Shown piece by piece: positions 27,154-35,207 of a stretch of 64,000 nucleotides of DNA. The stretch comes from Actinomadura sp. NBRC 104412 (GTDB taxonomy: Bacteria; Actinomycetota; Actinomycetes; Streptosporangiales; Streptosporangiaceae): the NCBI RefSeq assembly GCF_030269515.1, contig NZ_BSTM01000007.1, positions 124,001 through 188,000 on the forward strand, written 5' to 3'. Made by a program: the position numbers and the translations under genes. How positions within the stretch are numbered: position 1 is the first letter of the stretch; every line of letters starts with the position of its first letter. Under the pieces are notes generated by a model that ran no database searches, was not told the DNA's origin, and worked only from the letters and a program-made list of their open reading frames with translations.

Positions 27154-28127
27154 CCGCGCGGTTGCTCGGACCCGCCGAGGTGCGGGACCTGGCGGCGCGG
27201 CTGGGCGTGCGCCCGACCAAGACCCTCGGCCAGAACTTCGTCATCGACGCCAACACCGTCCGCCGCATCGTACGGGCCGCCGACCCGGCGCCCGGCGACG
27301 TGGTCCTCGAGGTCGGCCCCGGGCTCGGCTCGCTGACGCTGGCGCTGCTGCCCGAGGTCCGCCGGGTCGTCGCCGTGGAGATCGACCCCGTCCTCGCCGG
27401 GGCGCTGCCCGCGACGGTCGCGGAGCGCGCCCCCGGCCTGGCGGAACGGCTGGAGGTCGTCAACGCCGACGCGCTGCGCGTCGAGTCCGTGCCGGGGCCG
27501 GAGCCGACCGCGCTGGTCGCGAACCTCCCCTACAACGTCGCCGTCCCGGTCGTCCTGCACCTGCTGGCCGCGCTGCCCTCGCTGCGGCGCGCGCTGGTGA
27601 TGGTGCAGGCCGAGGTCGCCGACCGGATGACCGCGAGCCCCGGCGGCAGGATCTACGGGGCGCCGTCGGTCAAGCTCGCCTGGTACGGGCGGGCGCGCCG
27701 GGCCGGGCCGGTGAGCCGGGCGGTGTTCTGGCCCGTGCCGAACGTGGACTCGGGCCTGGTGTCCTTCACCCGCGGCGATCCGCCGCCGTGCCGGGTGTCG
27801 CGGGAGGAGGTGTTCGCGGTGGTGGACGCGGCGTTCGCGCAGCGCCGCAAGACCCTGCGCGCCGCGCTGGCGGGCTGGGCCGGGTCCGCCGCGGCGGCCG
27901 AACGGGCGCTGCGCGCCGCCGGTGTGGATCCCCGGGAACGGGGCGAAGCGCTCGACGTGGCCGCCTTCGCCAGGATCGCCCAGTATGGTCCAGGGGGCGT
28001 GCTGGACCGGAGCGAGGCGGAGGACCATGCTGAAGGGGCGGGCGACGGTGCGTTCGCGGACGAGGGCGGACAAACCCGCGGCGGTGGTGGCGGCGCTGAC
28101 GCTAGCGCTGGCGACCGGATGCAGTGA
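27150..28127 (+). CDS. rsmA: 16S rRNA (A1518/A1519-N6) dimethyltransferase KsgA
   Basis: This Rossmann methyltransferase dimethylates two adenosines in the 3' helix of 16S rRNA. Motifs are [23 protein letters not shown] (SAM site), and NLPYNVAVP (catalytic NLPY). The GTG at 27150 overlaps the tatD stop. The domain ends around FARIAQYG, near residue 280. The frame then runs on for about 45 more codons into a Gly/Asp/Glu-rich tail with no family counterpart. That tail overlaps the first 101 bases of the next gene. The reading frame is clear, but the tail may have no function. Confidence 0.93.
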   Translation: MTARLLGPAEVRDLAARLGVRPTKTLGQNFVIDANTVRRIVRAADPAPGDVVLEVGPGLGSLTLALLPEVRRVVAVEIDPVLAGALPATVAERAPGLAERLEVVNADALRVESVPGPEPTALVANLPYNVAVPVVLHLLAALPSLRRALVMVQAEVADRMTASPGGRIYGAPSVKLAWYGRARRAGPVSRAVFWPVPNVDSGLVSFTRGDPPPCRVSREEVFAVVDAAFAQRRKTLRAALAGWAGSAAAAERALRAAGVDPRERGEALDVAAFARIAQYGPGGVLDRSEAEDHAEGAGDGAFADEGGQTRGGGGGADASAGDRMQ

Positions 28128-29124
28128 CGGGACGAACGCCACCCCGAAGATCACCACCACCGCCCGTGCCGGCGTGGCCCCCGTGCCGCCCAAGGAGGGC
28201 GCGTACTTCGGCGCCTGGGTCCCCCGTTCCGCCGCATCGTCCCGTTCCCCGTCCAGAGAGGCTTCGGACGCCCCGGAGTCCGGGGAGGCGCCGCCGGGAG
28301 CGCCGTCCGCGCGGCCCCTGCCCGGCCCGTTGGGCGACTTCGAGCGGCATCTCGGCCGGCCGCTGGACATCGTCCACCACTACCGGGGCTGGAAGAGCGA
28401 CTTCCCGACCAAAGAGGACACCCAGGTGCTGGGCGCCGGCCCCCGCTACCTGCTGCTGACCTGGGGCGGCGCCGACACCCGTGAGATCGTCGCGGGACGG
28501 CACGACGCGCTGATCCGCAAGCGCGCGAGGGCCATCAGGAACACCCGCAAGCCGATCTTCCTGCGCTGGCAGCAGGACATGGACACCCAGGGCGCCAGGG
28601 CCCGGACGCACGGCGCGAAGGACTTCGTCGAGGCGTGGAAGCACCTGCGGACGATCTTCGCCCAGGAGCGGGTCGACAATGTCGCGTGGGTGTGGTGCCC
28701 CACCGCGACCGGGTTCGGCAGCCGCAACGCGCAGTCCTTCTACCCGGGTGACGACCAGGTCGACTGGATCTGCGCGGACGCGCAGCCCGGCGGTGACCAC
28801 GACTACCGGGACCTGTCGGAGACCCTGAAGCTGTTCCTCGACTGGGCCGGGGACCGGCCCAAGCCGATCATGGTGGCGGAGTTCGGCGTCCCGGTGTCCT
28901 ATGGCGTCCGCCGCGCCGAATGGCTGCGCAGGGCCGCGGAGACCCTGCAGAACCCCCAGGTCAAGGCCGTGGTGTACTTCAACTCCGACGAGCGGGCGCA
29001 GACCCCGGACGACCACCGCCGCCGTTACGCGGTGACCGGAGACAAGCAGGCGGTGTCCGCGCTCCGCGAACTGGCCACCACGCCGTACTTCAACCCGCGG
29101 AACCTGCCGGTCACGAGCGGCTGA
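28027..29124 (+). CDS. Lipoprotein with GH26 (mannanase-like) domain
   Basis: This 365-residue protein has a basic N-terminus and a lipoprotein signal ending in the lipobox LATGC (Cys near residue 33). A Pro/Ser-rich linker and a TIM-barrel domain resembling glycoside hydrolase family 26 follow. Matching segments are [14 protein letters not shown] (where active enzymes have an HEMN acid/base Glu), [18 protein letters not shown] and MVAEFGVP (nucleophile Glu). Apparent loss of the acid/base Glu (Asp in its place) suggests altered activity or binding only. The ATG at 28027 has GGAGG eight bases upstream; the frame is open further left. It overlaps the ksgA tail by 101 bp and sits where mycobacteria carry rpfB. 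Confidence 0.75.
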   Translation: MLKGRATVRSRTRADKPAAVVAALTLALATGCSDGTNATPKITTTARAGVAPVPPKEGAYFGAWVPRSAASSRSPSREASDAPESGEAPPGAPSARPLPGPLGDFERHLGRPLDIVHHYRGWKSDFPTKEDTQVLGAGPRYLLLTWGGADTREIVAGRHDALIRKRARAIRNTRKPIFLRWQQDMDTQGARARTHGAKDFVEAWKHLRTIFAQERVDNVAWVWCPTATGFGSRNAQSFYPGDDQVDWICADAQPGGDHDYRDLSETLKLFLDWAGDRPKPIMVAEFGVPVSYGVRRAEWLRRAAETLQNPQVKAVVYFNSDERAQTPDDHRRRYAVTGDKQAVSALRELATTPYFNPRNLPVTSG

Positions 29125-29173
29125 CCGGGGCGATGCCCTGGGGCGGGGCCGGGGTCCTCTACGCTTCCGTGAC

Positions 29174-30103
29174 GTGACCTCTGTGACCGTACGGGTGCCC
29201 GCCAAGGTCAATCTTCAGCTCAGCGTCGGGCCGCTCCGCGACGACGGCTATCACGACCTCGTCAACGTCTTCCACGCCGTCTCGCTCGCCGACGAGGTGA
29301 CCGCCGTCCCGTCCGAGCGGCTCCAGGTGTCGGTGGAGGCCGCGCCGCGTTCCCGGGTGGACGTCGCCGGCGTGCCGTCCGGCCGCGGCAACCTGGCGGC
29401 GCGGGCGGCGCTGCTGGTGGCGGCGCGGCTGGGCGTGGAGCCGCAGGCCGCGCTGAGGATCCGCAAGGCGATCCCCGTCGCGGGCGGGATGGCGGGCGGC
29501 AGCGCCGACGCCGCCGCCGCGCTGGTGGCCTGCGCGCGGCTGTGGGACGACCGGGAGGACCCGCTGCTCGGCCGTGCCGAGCTGCTGGAACTGGCCGCCG
29601 AACTCGGAAGCGACGTGCCGTTCGCGCTGGTCGGCGGGACCGCGGTCGGCCTGGGACGGGGAGAGCGGCTGACCCCGGCGCTCACCCGCGGCACCTTCCA
29701 CTGGGTGTTCGCGCTCGCCGAAGGCGGCCTGTCCACCCCCGCCGTCTACGACGAGTGCGACCGGCTCCGCGCCGCGCGGGGGGAGCGGCCGCGCTCGCCG
29801 AAGGTGTCGCAGGAGCTGATGACCGCGCTGGCGACCGGGGACGCCAAGGGCCTCGGCGGCGCGCTGACCAACGATCTGCAGCCCGCGGCGCTGCTGCTGA
29901 AGCCCGCGCTGCGCCGCACCCTGGCCGCCGGGCGCGACCTCGGCGCGCTCGGCGCGCTGGTGTCGGGATCCGGCCCGACCTGCGCGTTCCTCGCCGAGTC
30001 CGACGAGCACGCGGCGGAACTGGAGGCCGGACTGGACGCCGCGGGCGCGGCGGCCGCGCTGGTCCGCGCGCACGGGCCCGTCCCCGGGGCGACGATCATC
30101 TGA
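29174..30103 (+). CDS. ispE: 4-diphosphocytidyl-2-C-methyl-D-erythritol kinase IspE
   Basis: This 309-residue GHMP kinase phosphorylates CDP-methylerythritol in the non-mevalonate isoprenoid pathway, which feeds the polyprenyl phosphates used by the glycosyltransferases in this window. Motifs are PAKVNLQLSVG, the ATP-binding IPVAGGMAGGSADAAAAL (about residues 99-116), and LVSGSGPTCAFL near the C-terminus. The GTG at 29174 fits the family's usual start. It follows the GH26-like gene by 49 bp and has its usual place downstream of ksgA. Confidence 0.95.
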   Translation: MTSVTVRVPAKVNLQLSVGPLRDDGYHDLVNVFHAVSLADEVTAVPSERLQVSVEAAPRSRVDVAGVPSGRGNLAARAALLVAARLGVEPQAALRIRKAIPVAGGMAGGSADAAAALVACARLWDDREDPLLGRAELLELAAELGSDVPFALVGGTAVGLGRGERLTPALTRGTFHWVFALAEGGLSTPAVYDECDRLRAARGERPRSPKVSQELMTALATGDAKGLGGALTNDLQPAALLLKPALRRTLAAGRDLGALGALVSGSGPTCAFLAESDEHAAELEAGLDAAGAAAALVRAHGPVPGATII

Positions 30104-30172
30104 CCATCCGGCCGAACCATGACGCCCCCATGGGCGTCCCATACCGAAACCCCCTTTCGGAAGGGAGGCCGG

Positions 30173-30550
30173 ATGGGTTCCATAGCTCTTCTGGCGGTAC
30201 TGGTGATCGCGATCGCCATCGTGGGCGTGCTGGTGGCGCTGGTCGTCATCGCCGTGAACGCGAGCAGGTCGGGCGCCTCGCACGGTGCCGGATACGGCGC
30301 GGGGACCTACACGGGGACCTACTACGACGAGCCGGGCTCCGCGTCCGCCACCTCCGACCCGGGCTCCTCCGAAGGGTCCTGGCACGGCGGCTGGAGCAGA
30401 AGCGACAGCGGCGGAGGCTGGAGCGGAGGCGACAGCGGCGGAGGCTGGAGCGGAGGCGACAGCGGCGGAGGCTGGAGCGGAGGCGACAGCGGCGGAGGCT
30501 GGAGCGGAGGCGGCGGAGGAAGCGACAGCGGCGGAGGCGGCGGCTTCTGA
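30173..30550 (+). CDS. Small Gly/Ser/Trp-rich membrane protein with nonapeptide repeats
   Basis: This is a 125-residue protein with one N-terminal membrane segment (LLAVLVIAIAIVGVLVALVVIAV). A Gly/Thr/Tyr-rich stretch is followed by four perfect copies of DSGGGWSGG and a Gly-rich end. Such low-complexity tails occur in many actinobacterial membrane proteins of unknown function. The ATG at 30173 is chosen for its strong ribosome-binding site (GAAGGGAGG); the frame is open 18 codons upstream. No enzymatic domain is seen. It lies between ispE and the ABC-F gene. Confidence 0.65.
   Translation: MGSIALLAVLVIAIAIVGVLVALVVIAVNASRSGASHGAGYGAGTYTGTYYDEPGSASATSDPGSSEGSWHGGWSRSDSGGGWSGGDSGGGWSGGDSGGGWSGGDSGGGWSGGGGGSDSGGGGGF
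30404..30511 (+). repeat. Four 27-nt in-frame tandem repeats
   Basis: The unit begins GACAGCGGCGGAGGC and is repeated four times, apparently without a mismatch. Each unit encodes DSGGGWSGG. Units are a multiple of three, so copy-number change keeps the frame of the small membrane protein. Confidence 0.8.
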
Positions 30551-30604
30551 CCGCGCGGCGCGCGTCCGGTACCGCCCCGGCGGGGCATTAGCCTGGAAAG
30601 CGCC

Positions 30605-32710
30605 GTGAATCTGATCAACGTTGAGAACGTCACCAAGAGCTACGGGCCCACGCCGCTGCTGGACGCGGTCTCCCTCGGCATCGACGAGGGCGACCGCGTG
30701 GGCGTCGTCGGGCGCAACGGCGGTGGCAAGACCACCCTGGTGGAGATCCTCGCCAAGGCCGCCGAGCCCGACGAGGGCCGCGTCACCCACGCTCGCGGGC
30801 TGCGGGCCGGGTACCTGACCCAGCGGGACGTCTTCCCGCCGGGCGCCACCGTGCGCGGCGTCGTCCTCGGCGACCGTCCCGAGCACGAGTGGGCCGGCGA
30901 CACCCGCGCCCGCGACATCCTGTCCGGGCTGATCGGCGACCTCGACCTGGACGCCACACTGGACGGCATGTCCGGCGGCGAGCTGCGCCGGATCGCGCTG
31001 GCCCGGCTGCTGGTCCCCGACCTCGACCTGGTCATCCTGGACGAGCCCACCAACCACCTCGACCTGGAGGCCATCGACTGGCTGGCCCGCCACCTGCGCG
31101 GCCGCCGCGTGGCGCTGCTGGTGGTCACCCACGACCGGTGGTTCCTGGACGAGGTCACCGACCGCACCTGGGAGGTCGTGGACGGCCGGGTCGAACGCTA
31201 CGAGGGCGGCTACTCGGCGTACGTCCTGGCCAAGGCCGAACGGGCACGGATCGCCGCCGCCACGGAGGCCAAGCGGCGGAACCTGCTCCGCAAGGAGCTG
31301 GCCTGGCTGCGCCGCGGCCCGCAGGCCCGCACGTCCAAGCCCAAGTTCCGGGTGGACGCCGCGCAGGCGCTGATCGCCGACGAGCCGCCGCCGCGCGACG
31401 CGGTGGAACTGACCCGGTTCGCCACGGCCCGCCTCGGCAAGACCGTCCTGGAAGCCGAGGACGTGACCGTCCGGGTCGACTCCCGGAGCGGAGCGCCAGC
31501 GGAGCGGAGGGAGCCGACCCGGACTTTTCCTCCGGGGGGTGTGGGGGGTCGTCCCCCCGGTGGGGAAGGTGTCGACTCCCGGAGCGGAGCGCCGGCGGAG
31601 TGGAGGGAGCCGACCCGGACTTTTCCTCCGGGGGGTGTGGGGGGTCGTCCCCCCGGTGGGGAAGGTGTCGACTCCCGGAGCGGAGCGCCGGCGGAGTGGA
31701 GGGAATCGACCCGGACTTTTCCTCCGGGGGGTGTGGGGGGTCGTCCCCCCGGTGGGGAAGGTGTCGACTCCCGGAAGAGGGAATCGACCCGGACTCTGTT
31801 CGAGCACCTGACGTGGCGGCTCGGCCCCGGCGACCGGATCGGGGTGGTCGGCGTCAACGGCAGCGGCAAGAGCACGCTGCTGCGGCTGCTGGACGGCTCG
31901 GTCGCCCCCGAGTCGGGACGGCTCGTGCGCGGGCGCACCGTCCAGCTCGCGCACCTGTCGCAGAACCTGGAGGAGCTGGATCCGTCCCGGCGGGTGCTGG
32001 AGTCGGTCGAGGAGATCAGGCGCCGCATCACGGTCGGCAAGCGGGAGTGGACGGCCGGTCAGCTTCTGGAGCGCCTGGGGTTCCGCGGCGACCGGCAGTG
32101 GACCCCGGTCGGCGACCTGTCCGGCGGCGAACGCCGCCGCCTCCAGCTACTGCGGCTGCTGATGGGCGAGCCGAACGTGCTGCTGCTGGACGAGCCCACC
32201 AACGACCTCGACATCGAGACCCTCACCGAGGTCGAGGACCTGCTGGACGGCTGGCCCGGCACGCTGGTCGTGGTCAGCCACGACCGGTACTTCCTTGAGC
32301 GGGTCACCGACCGGATCGTGGCGCTGCTCGGCGACGGCCGGGTGTCGCTGCTGCCCGGCGGAGTGGACGAGTATCTGCGGCGCCGCGCCGAGGGCACCGC
32401 CCCGACCCGTGCCGCCGCGTCCGGGACGACCGCGACGGCCGTCACCGCGCCCAAGCCCACGGACAGCGCGGCGAAGGGCGGCGCGGCGAAGGGCGGCGGT
32501 CGGGAGTGGCGGGCGCGCAAGGAGCTGGACCGGCTGGAACGCCGCCTCGACCGGCTCGCCCAGCAGGAGGCCGAGCTGCACGAGCAGCTCGCCGCCGCCG
32601 CCACCGACTACGAACGTCTCCAGGAACTCGACGGCAAACTGAAAGCGATCCAGGCCGAGGCCGCCCGGGTCGAGGAGGAGTGGCTGATGCTCGCCGAGGA
32701 CGTCTCCTGA
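30605..32710 (+). CDS. ABC-F family ATPase (Uup/EttA-like) with in-frame repeat insertion
   Basis: This 701-residue protein has two ATP-binding cassettes and no membrane domain. Cassette 1 shows GRNGGGKTTL, MSGGELRR and LDEPTNHLD. Cassette 2 shows GVNGSGKSTLL, LSGGERRR and LDEPTNDLD. A charged C-terminal coiled coil (about residues 630-700) is as in Uup. ABC-F proteins act on ribosomes in translation or antibiotic protection. The oddity is about 105 residues (near 290-395) encoded by three 32-residue repeats plus a partial. They split the first beta strands of cassette 2, between KTVLEAEDVTVRV and TLFEHLTWRLGPGDRIG, which would normally be nearly adjacent. The frame is kept, so a full-length protein is possible. 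Confidence 0.9.
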   Translation: MNLINVENVTKSYGPTPLLDAVSLGIDEGDRVGVVGRNGGGKTTLVEILAKAAEPDEGRVTHARGLRAGYLTQRDVFPPGATVRGVVLGDRPEHEWAGDTRARDILSGLIGDLDLDATLDGMSGGELRRIALARLLVPDLDLVILDEPTNHLDLEAIDWLARHLRGRRVALLVVTHDRWFLDEVTDRTWEVVDGRVERYEGGYSAYVLAKAERARIAAATEAKRRNLLRKELAWLRRGPQARTSKPKFRVDAAQALIADEPPPRDAVELTRFATARLGKTVLEAEDVTVRVDSRSGAPAERREPTRTFPPGGVGGRPPGGEGVDSRSGAPAEWREPTRTFPPGGVGGRPPGGEGVDSRSGAPAEWRESTRTFPPGGVGGRPPGGEGVDSRKRESTRTLFEHLTWRLGPGDRIGVVGVNGSGKSTLLRLLDGSVAPESGRLVRGRTVQLAHLSQNLEELDPSRRVLESVEEIRRRITVGKREWTAGQLLERLGFRGDRQWTPVGDLSGGERRRLQLLRLLMGEPNVLLLDEPTNDLDIETLTEVEDLLDGWPGTLVVVSHDRYFLERVTDRIVALLGDGRVSLLPGGVDEYLRRRAEGTAPTRAAASGTTATAVTAPKPTDSAAKGGAAKGGGREWRARKELDRLERRLDRLAQQEAELHEQLAAAATDYERLQELDGKLKAIQAEAARVEEEWLMLAEDVS
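31469..31794. repeat. 96-bp tandem repeat element bounded by inverted repeats, inside the ABC-F gene
   Basis: Units start at 31475, 31571 and 31667 (96 bp each, beginning GTCGACTCCCGGAGC). A truncated fourth starts at 31763. The whole block is flanked by 16-bp inverted repeats, GTCCGGGTCGACTCCC at 31469 and GGGAATCGACCCGGAC at 31779, matching at 15 of 16 positions. Each unit also holds its own copy of this pair and a second strong hairpin, GGGGGG-TCGT-CCCCCC. It resembles a REP/MITE-like palindromic element that landed in a coding region and expanded. Confidence 0.75.
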
Positions 32711-32726
32711 ACGCCGTGCCGGCGGC

Positions 32727-33227
32727 CTACGGGCGCCGGGGCGTGTCGAACGGGATCAGCAGCTTGCGCAGCAGCCCGGACAGGGTCTCCCGCTCGGCCG
32801 TGGTCAGCCCGTCCAGGATCAGGTGCTCGCGGGCCAGCAGGTCGGCGAACGCGGCGTCCACCCGGGTCATCCCCGCCTCGGTGAGCCGGACCAGCACACC
32901 GCGCTTGTCCGCCGGATCGGGATGGCGCTCCACCAGCCCGGCCGCCGCCAGCCGGTCGATCCGGTTGGTCATGGTGCCGGAGGTGACCAGTGTCGCGCGC
33001 AGCAGCGCGCCGGGGCTGAGCTGGTAGGGGGCTCCGGCGCGGCGCAGCGCCGTGAGCACGTCGAACTCCCAGCCCTCCAGCTCGTGCGCGACGAACACCG
33101 CACGCCTCGCGCGGTCGAGGTGGCGCGCCAGGCGCGACACGCGGCTGAGGACCTGCAAGGGCCGGACGTCCAGATCCGGGCGCTCGGTGTTCCACGCCTC
33201 GACCAGCCGGTCCACCTCGTCCTGCAT
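32727..33227 (-). CDS. MarR-family transcriptional regulator
   Basis: This 166-residue winged-helix regulator has recognition and wing segments LVTSGTMTNRIDRLAAAGLV and HPDPADKRGVLVRLTEAG, typical of MarR proteins. The ATG at 33227 is chosen; the frame extends upstream but would run through the operator region. A TAGGCT hexamer ends eight bases before the ATG, so the transcript may be leaderless. It is divergent from a methyltransferase gene, with three 14-bp palindromes between them, so repression of itself and the neighbour is likely. The ligand is unknown. Confidence 0.88.
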   Translation of the reverse strand: MQDEVDRLVEAWNTERPDLDVRPLQVLSRVSRLARHLDRARRAVFVAHELEGWEFDVLTALRRAGAPYQLSPGALLRATLVTSGTMTNRIDRLAAAGLVERHPDPADKRGVLVRLTEAGMTRVDAAFADLLAREHLILDGLTTAERETLSGLLRKLLIPFDTPRRP

Positions 33228-33234
33228 GGCGGAC

Positions 33235-33314
33235 AGCCTAGCCCGTCTCGATCTCGAGACGACTTTCTTGACATCAAGATTACCGCCTTGGCATGCTGTC
33301 TCTCGATGTCGAGA
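33235..33314. promoter_or_regulatory. Divergent promoters with three 14-bp MarR-type palindromes
   Basis: Three sites follow the pattern TCTYGA-NN-TCRAGA: TCTCGATCTCGAGA (33246-33259), TCTTGACATCAAGA (33266-33279) and TCTCGATGTCGAGA (33301-33314). All have perfect 6-bp arms. The second contains a consensus -35 (TTGACA, 33268-33273) for the methyltransferase gene, with CATGCT 18 bases on as -10. The third contains the ATG of that gene. The first lies near the -35 of the leftward gene, whose -10 (TAGGCT) is at 33235-33240. Confidence 0.7.
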
Positions 33315-34103
33315 CAAGCAGCCGCTCCCGTGTGGGACCCCGTCCAATACGGGGCGTTCGGCGACCACCGGGCACGGCCGTTCGACGAACTGCTCGCCCG
33401 CGTCGACCTCACCGCACCCGCCCACATCGCCGACCTCGGCTGCGGATCGGGCGAGCTGACCGCCCGGCTGGCCCGCCGCTGGCCGGACGCCTCCATCGAA
33501 GCCCTCGACGCCTCACCCGAAATGATCGACGCCGCCCGGGCCCACGCCATCCCCGGACGGCTCGCCTTCACGGTCGGCGACCTCACCCGCTGGCGCCCCC
33601 GGCGGCCGGTCGACCTCATCATCTCCAACGCCGTCCTGCACTGGATCCCCGGCCACACCGACCTGCTCCCACGCTGGACCGCCGACCTCACACCCGGCGG
33701 ACGGCTCGCCTTCCAGGTCCCCGGCAACCACGACGCCCCCAGCCACGCACTCCTACGCGAACTGTGCCAGGCACCGCGCTGGCGCCACCGGCTCGGCGGA
33801 CTCGCCCCCCAGCGGCCCGTCCTCGACCCGCAGGGATACCTCGACCTCCTCACCCGCCACGGCTGCGAGGTCGACGCCTGGGAGACCACCTACATCCAGG
33901 TCCTCCAAGGGGACGACCCCGTCCTCGAATGGGTCAAAGGCACGACCCTGCGCCCCATCCTCACCGCCCTCGACACCGGAGAGGCACACGACTTCCTGAA
34001 CGCCTACGGCGCCCTGCTGCGCCAGGCATACCCACCCGGCCCCTACGGCACCGCCTTCCCCTTCCGGCGCGTGTTCGTCATCGCGGGCCGGGCCGGCCCA
34101 TGA
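33306..34103 (+). CDS. tam: SAM-dependent methyltransferase, trans-aconitate 2-methyltransferase-like
   Basis: This 265-residue Rossmann methyltransferase carries motif I ADLGCGSGELTARLA (about residues 42-56), EALDASPEMIDAAR, SNAVLHWIP and LTPGGRLAFQVPGN. Together these match trans-aconitate methyltransferase (Tam), which detoxifies trans-aconitate, an inhibitor of aconitase. Other small-acid substrates are possible. The ATG at 33306 lies inside a MarR-type palindrome, and the predicted transcription start is within a few bases, so the mRNA is probably leaderless and directly blocked by the repressor. Its coding strand is notably C-rich in third positions. Confidence 0.8.
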   Translation: MSRQAAAPVWDPVQYGAFGDHRARPFDELLARVDLTAPAHIADLGCGSGELTARLARRWPDASIEALDASPEMIDAARAHAIPGRLAFTVGDLTRWRPRRPVDLIISNAVLHWIPGHTDLLPRWTADLTPGGRLAFQVPGNHDAPSHALLRELCQAPRWRHRLGGLAPQRPVLDPQGYLDLLTRHGCEVDAWETTYIQVLQGDDPVLEWVKGTTLRPILTALDTGEAHDFLNAYGALLRQAYPPGPYGTAFPFRRVFVIAGRAGP

Positions 34104-34325
34104 ACCCGCCGCCCACCGTGCGCGACCAGTGGCTCGTTCCCCTGCGGTGCGCGGAAACGCGCGGCGGGCGGCGCCCCGCCACGCCCCGAACAGGGCCACG
34201 GCGGCGGGCCACCACCATCAGGACCCCCGGCCTCGAAATCCGACGGCCGGGCCAGCCGGTAACACGGTGACCCCTGCCGGTGGCCGCCAGGACGAACTCC
34301 AGGCGGCCACCGGCCCACCAAGGGC

Positions 34326-35207
34326 CTACGGCTCCCCGCGTTCCGGAGCTCCCAGCGGAGCGACCTCGCCCTGCCCCGGCGCGGCACCGTCCTCGGCCGC
34401 CGCCTCCACGGCGGGCGGCGCCTCCGCGTCCTCGGACCTACGGCTCTTGCGCCGTTCCTTCTCGGCCTTGGCCGCCGCCTTCTCCTCGGCCTTCTGCGCC
34501 TTCTCGGCGGCCTTCTCAGCCCGCTTCTCCTGCCGTTCCTGCTCCTTACGGCGGCGCTTCGGATCGAGGGACGGACGCGGCTCCAGCCCCGACAACCCGT
34601 TCCAGGCCAGGTTCACCAGATGCGCCGCGACCTCCTCCCGCTTGGGCCGCCGCGCGTCCAGCCACCACTGCCCCGTCAGCGCCACCATGCCGACCAGCAT
34701 CTGCGCGTACATGGGCGCGTACTTGTCGTCGTAATCGCGGCGATCCAGCTCCTGGGCCATCACATACTCGACCTCACCCGCGATCTCGCTCAGCAGACTG
34801 GCGAAACTCCCCGTCCCCGTCCCCCCGTGCGAATCGCGCACCAGGATCCGGAAACCGTCGGTGTTGGTCTCGATGTACTCCAGCAGCGCCAGCGCCGCCT
34901 TCTCCAGCTTGCCGCGGTAGTGGACCGCCGAGTTCAGTGCGTCGATCACCAGGGCGAGCAACCGCTCGAACTCCCGGTCCACCACCACCGCGTACAGCCC
35001 TTCCTTGCCGCCAAAGTGCTCGTACACCACGGGCTTGGACACCCCGGCCTTGGCGGCGATCTCTTCCACCGAGGTGCCGTCCAGCCCGCGCTCGGCGAAC
35101 AACGTCCGGCCGACGTCGAGAAGTTGTTCGCGGCGTTCCTTACCGGTCATCCGCTTTCTGCGGGATCTGGGGGCGGGTTCTGTCACAGAGTCGATTGTGA
35201 CGCTCAC
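34326..35207 (-). CDS. TetR-family regulator with charged C-terminal tail
   Basis: This 293-residue protein has a TetR helix-turn-helix (about residues 20-65: RREQLLDVGRTLFAERG ... VSKPVVYEHFGGKEGLYAV) and an all-helical ligand domain. An unusual ~85-residue tail rich in Lys, Glu, Arg and Ala (KRRRKEQERQEKRAEKAAEK ...) follows and is probably a long helix. The GTG at 35207 overlaps the stop of the desaturase gene (GTGA), so it is co-transcribed and translationally coupled; an internal ATG gives MTGKERREQ. The perfect palindrome at 36203-36222, before the desaturase gene, is its likely operator. The probable role is feedback control of fatty-acid desaturation. Confidence 0.88.
   Translation of the reverse strand: MSVTIDSVTEPAPRSRRKRMTGKERREQLLDVGRTLFAERGLDGTSVEEIAAKAGVSKPVVYEHFGGKEGLYAVVVDREFERLLALVIDALNSAVHYRGKLEKAALALLEYIETNTDGFRILVRDSHGGTGTGSFASLLSEIAGEVEYVMAQELDRRDYDDKYAPMYAQMLVGMVALTGQWWLDARRPKREEVAAHLVNLAWNGLSGLEPRPSLDPKRRRKEQERQEKRAEKAAEKAQKAEEKAAAKAEKERRKSRRSEDAEAPPAVEAAAEDGAAPGQGEVAPLGAPERGEP

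Noticed and set aside
31475..31762. CRISPR-like array
   Set aside because: The units are contiguous 96-bp repeats without spacers, inside a coding frame, and no cas genes are present.
29159..31954. Leftward open frame of 931 codons covering ispE and the ABC-F repeat
   Set aside because: Antisense shadow; the repeated peptide in it is simply the complement of the 96-bp DNA repeat.
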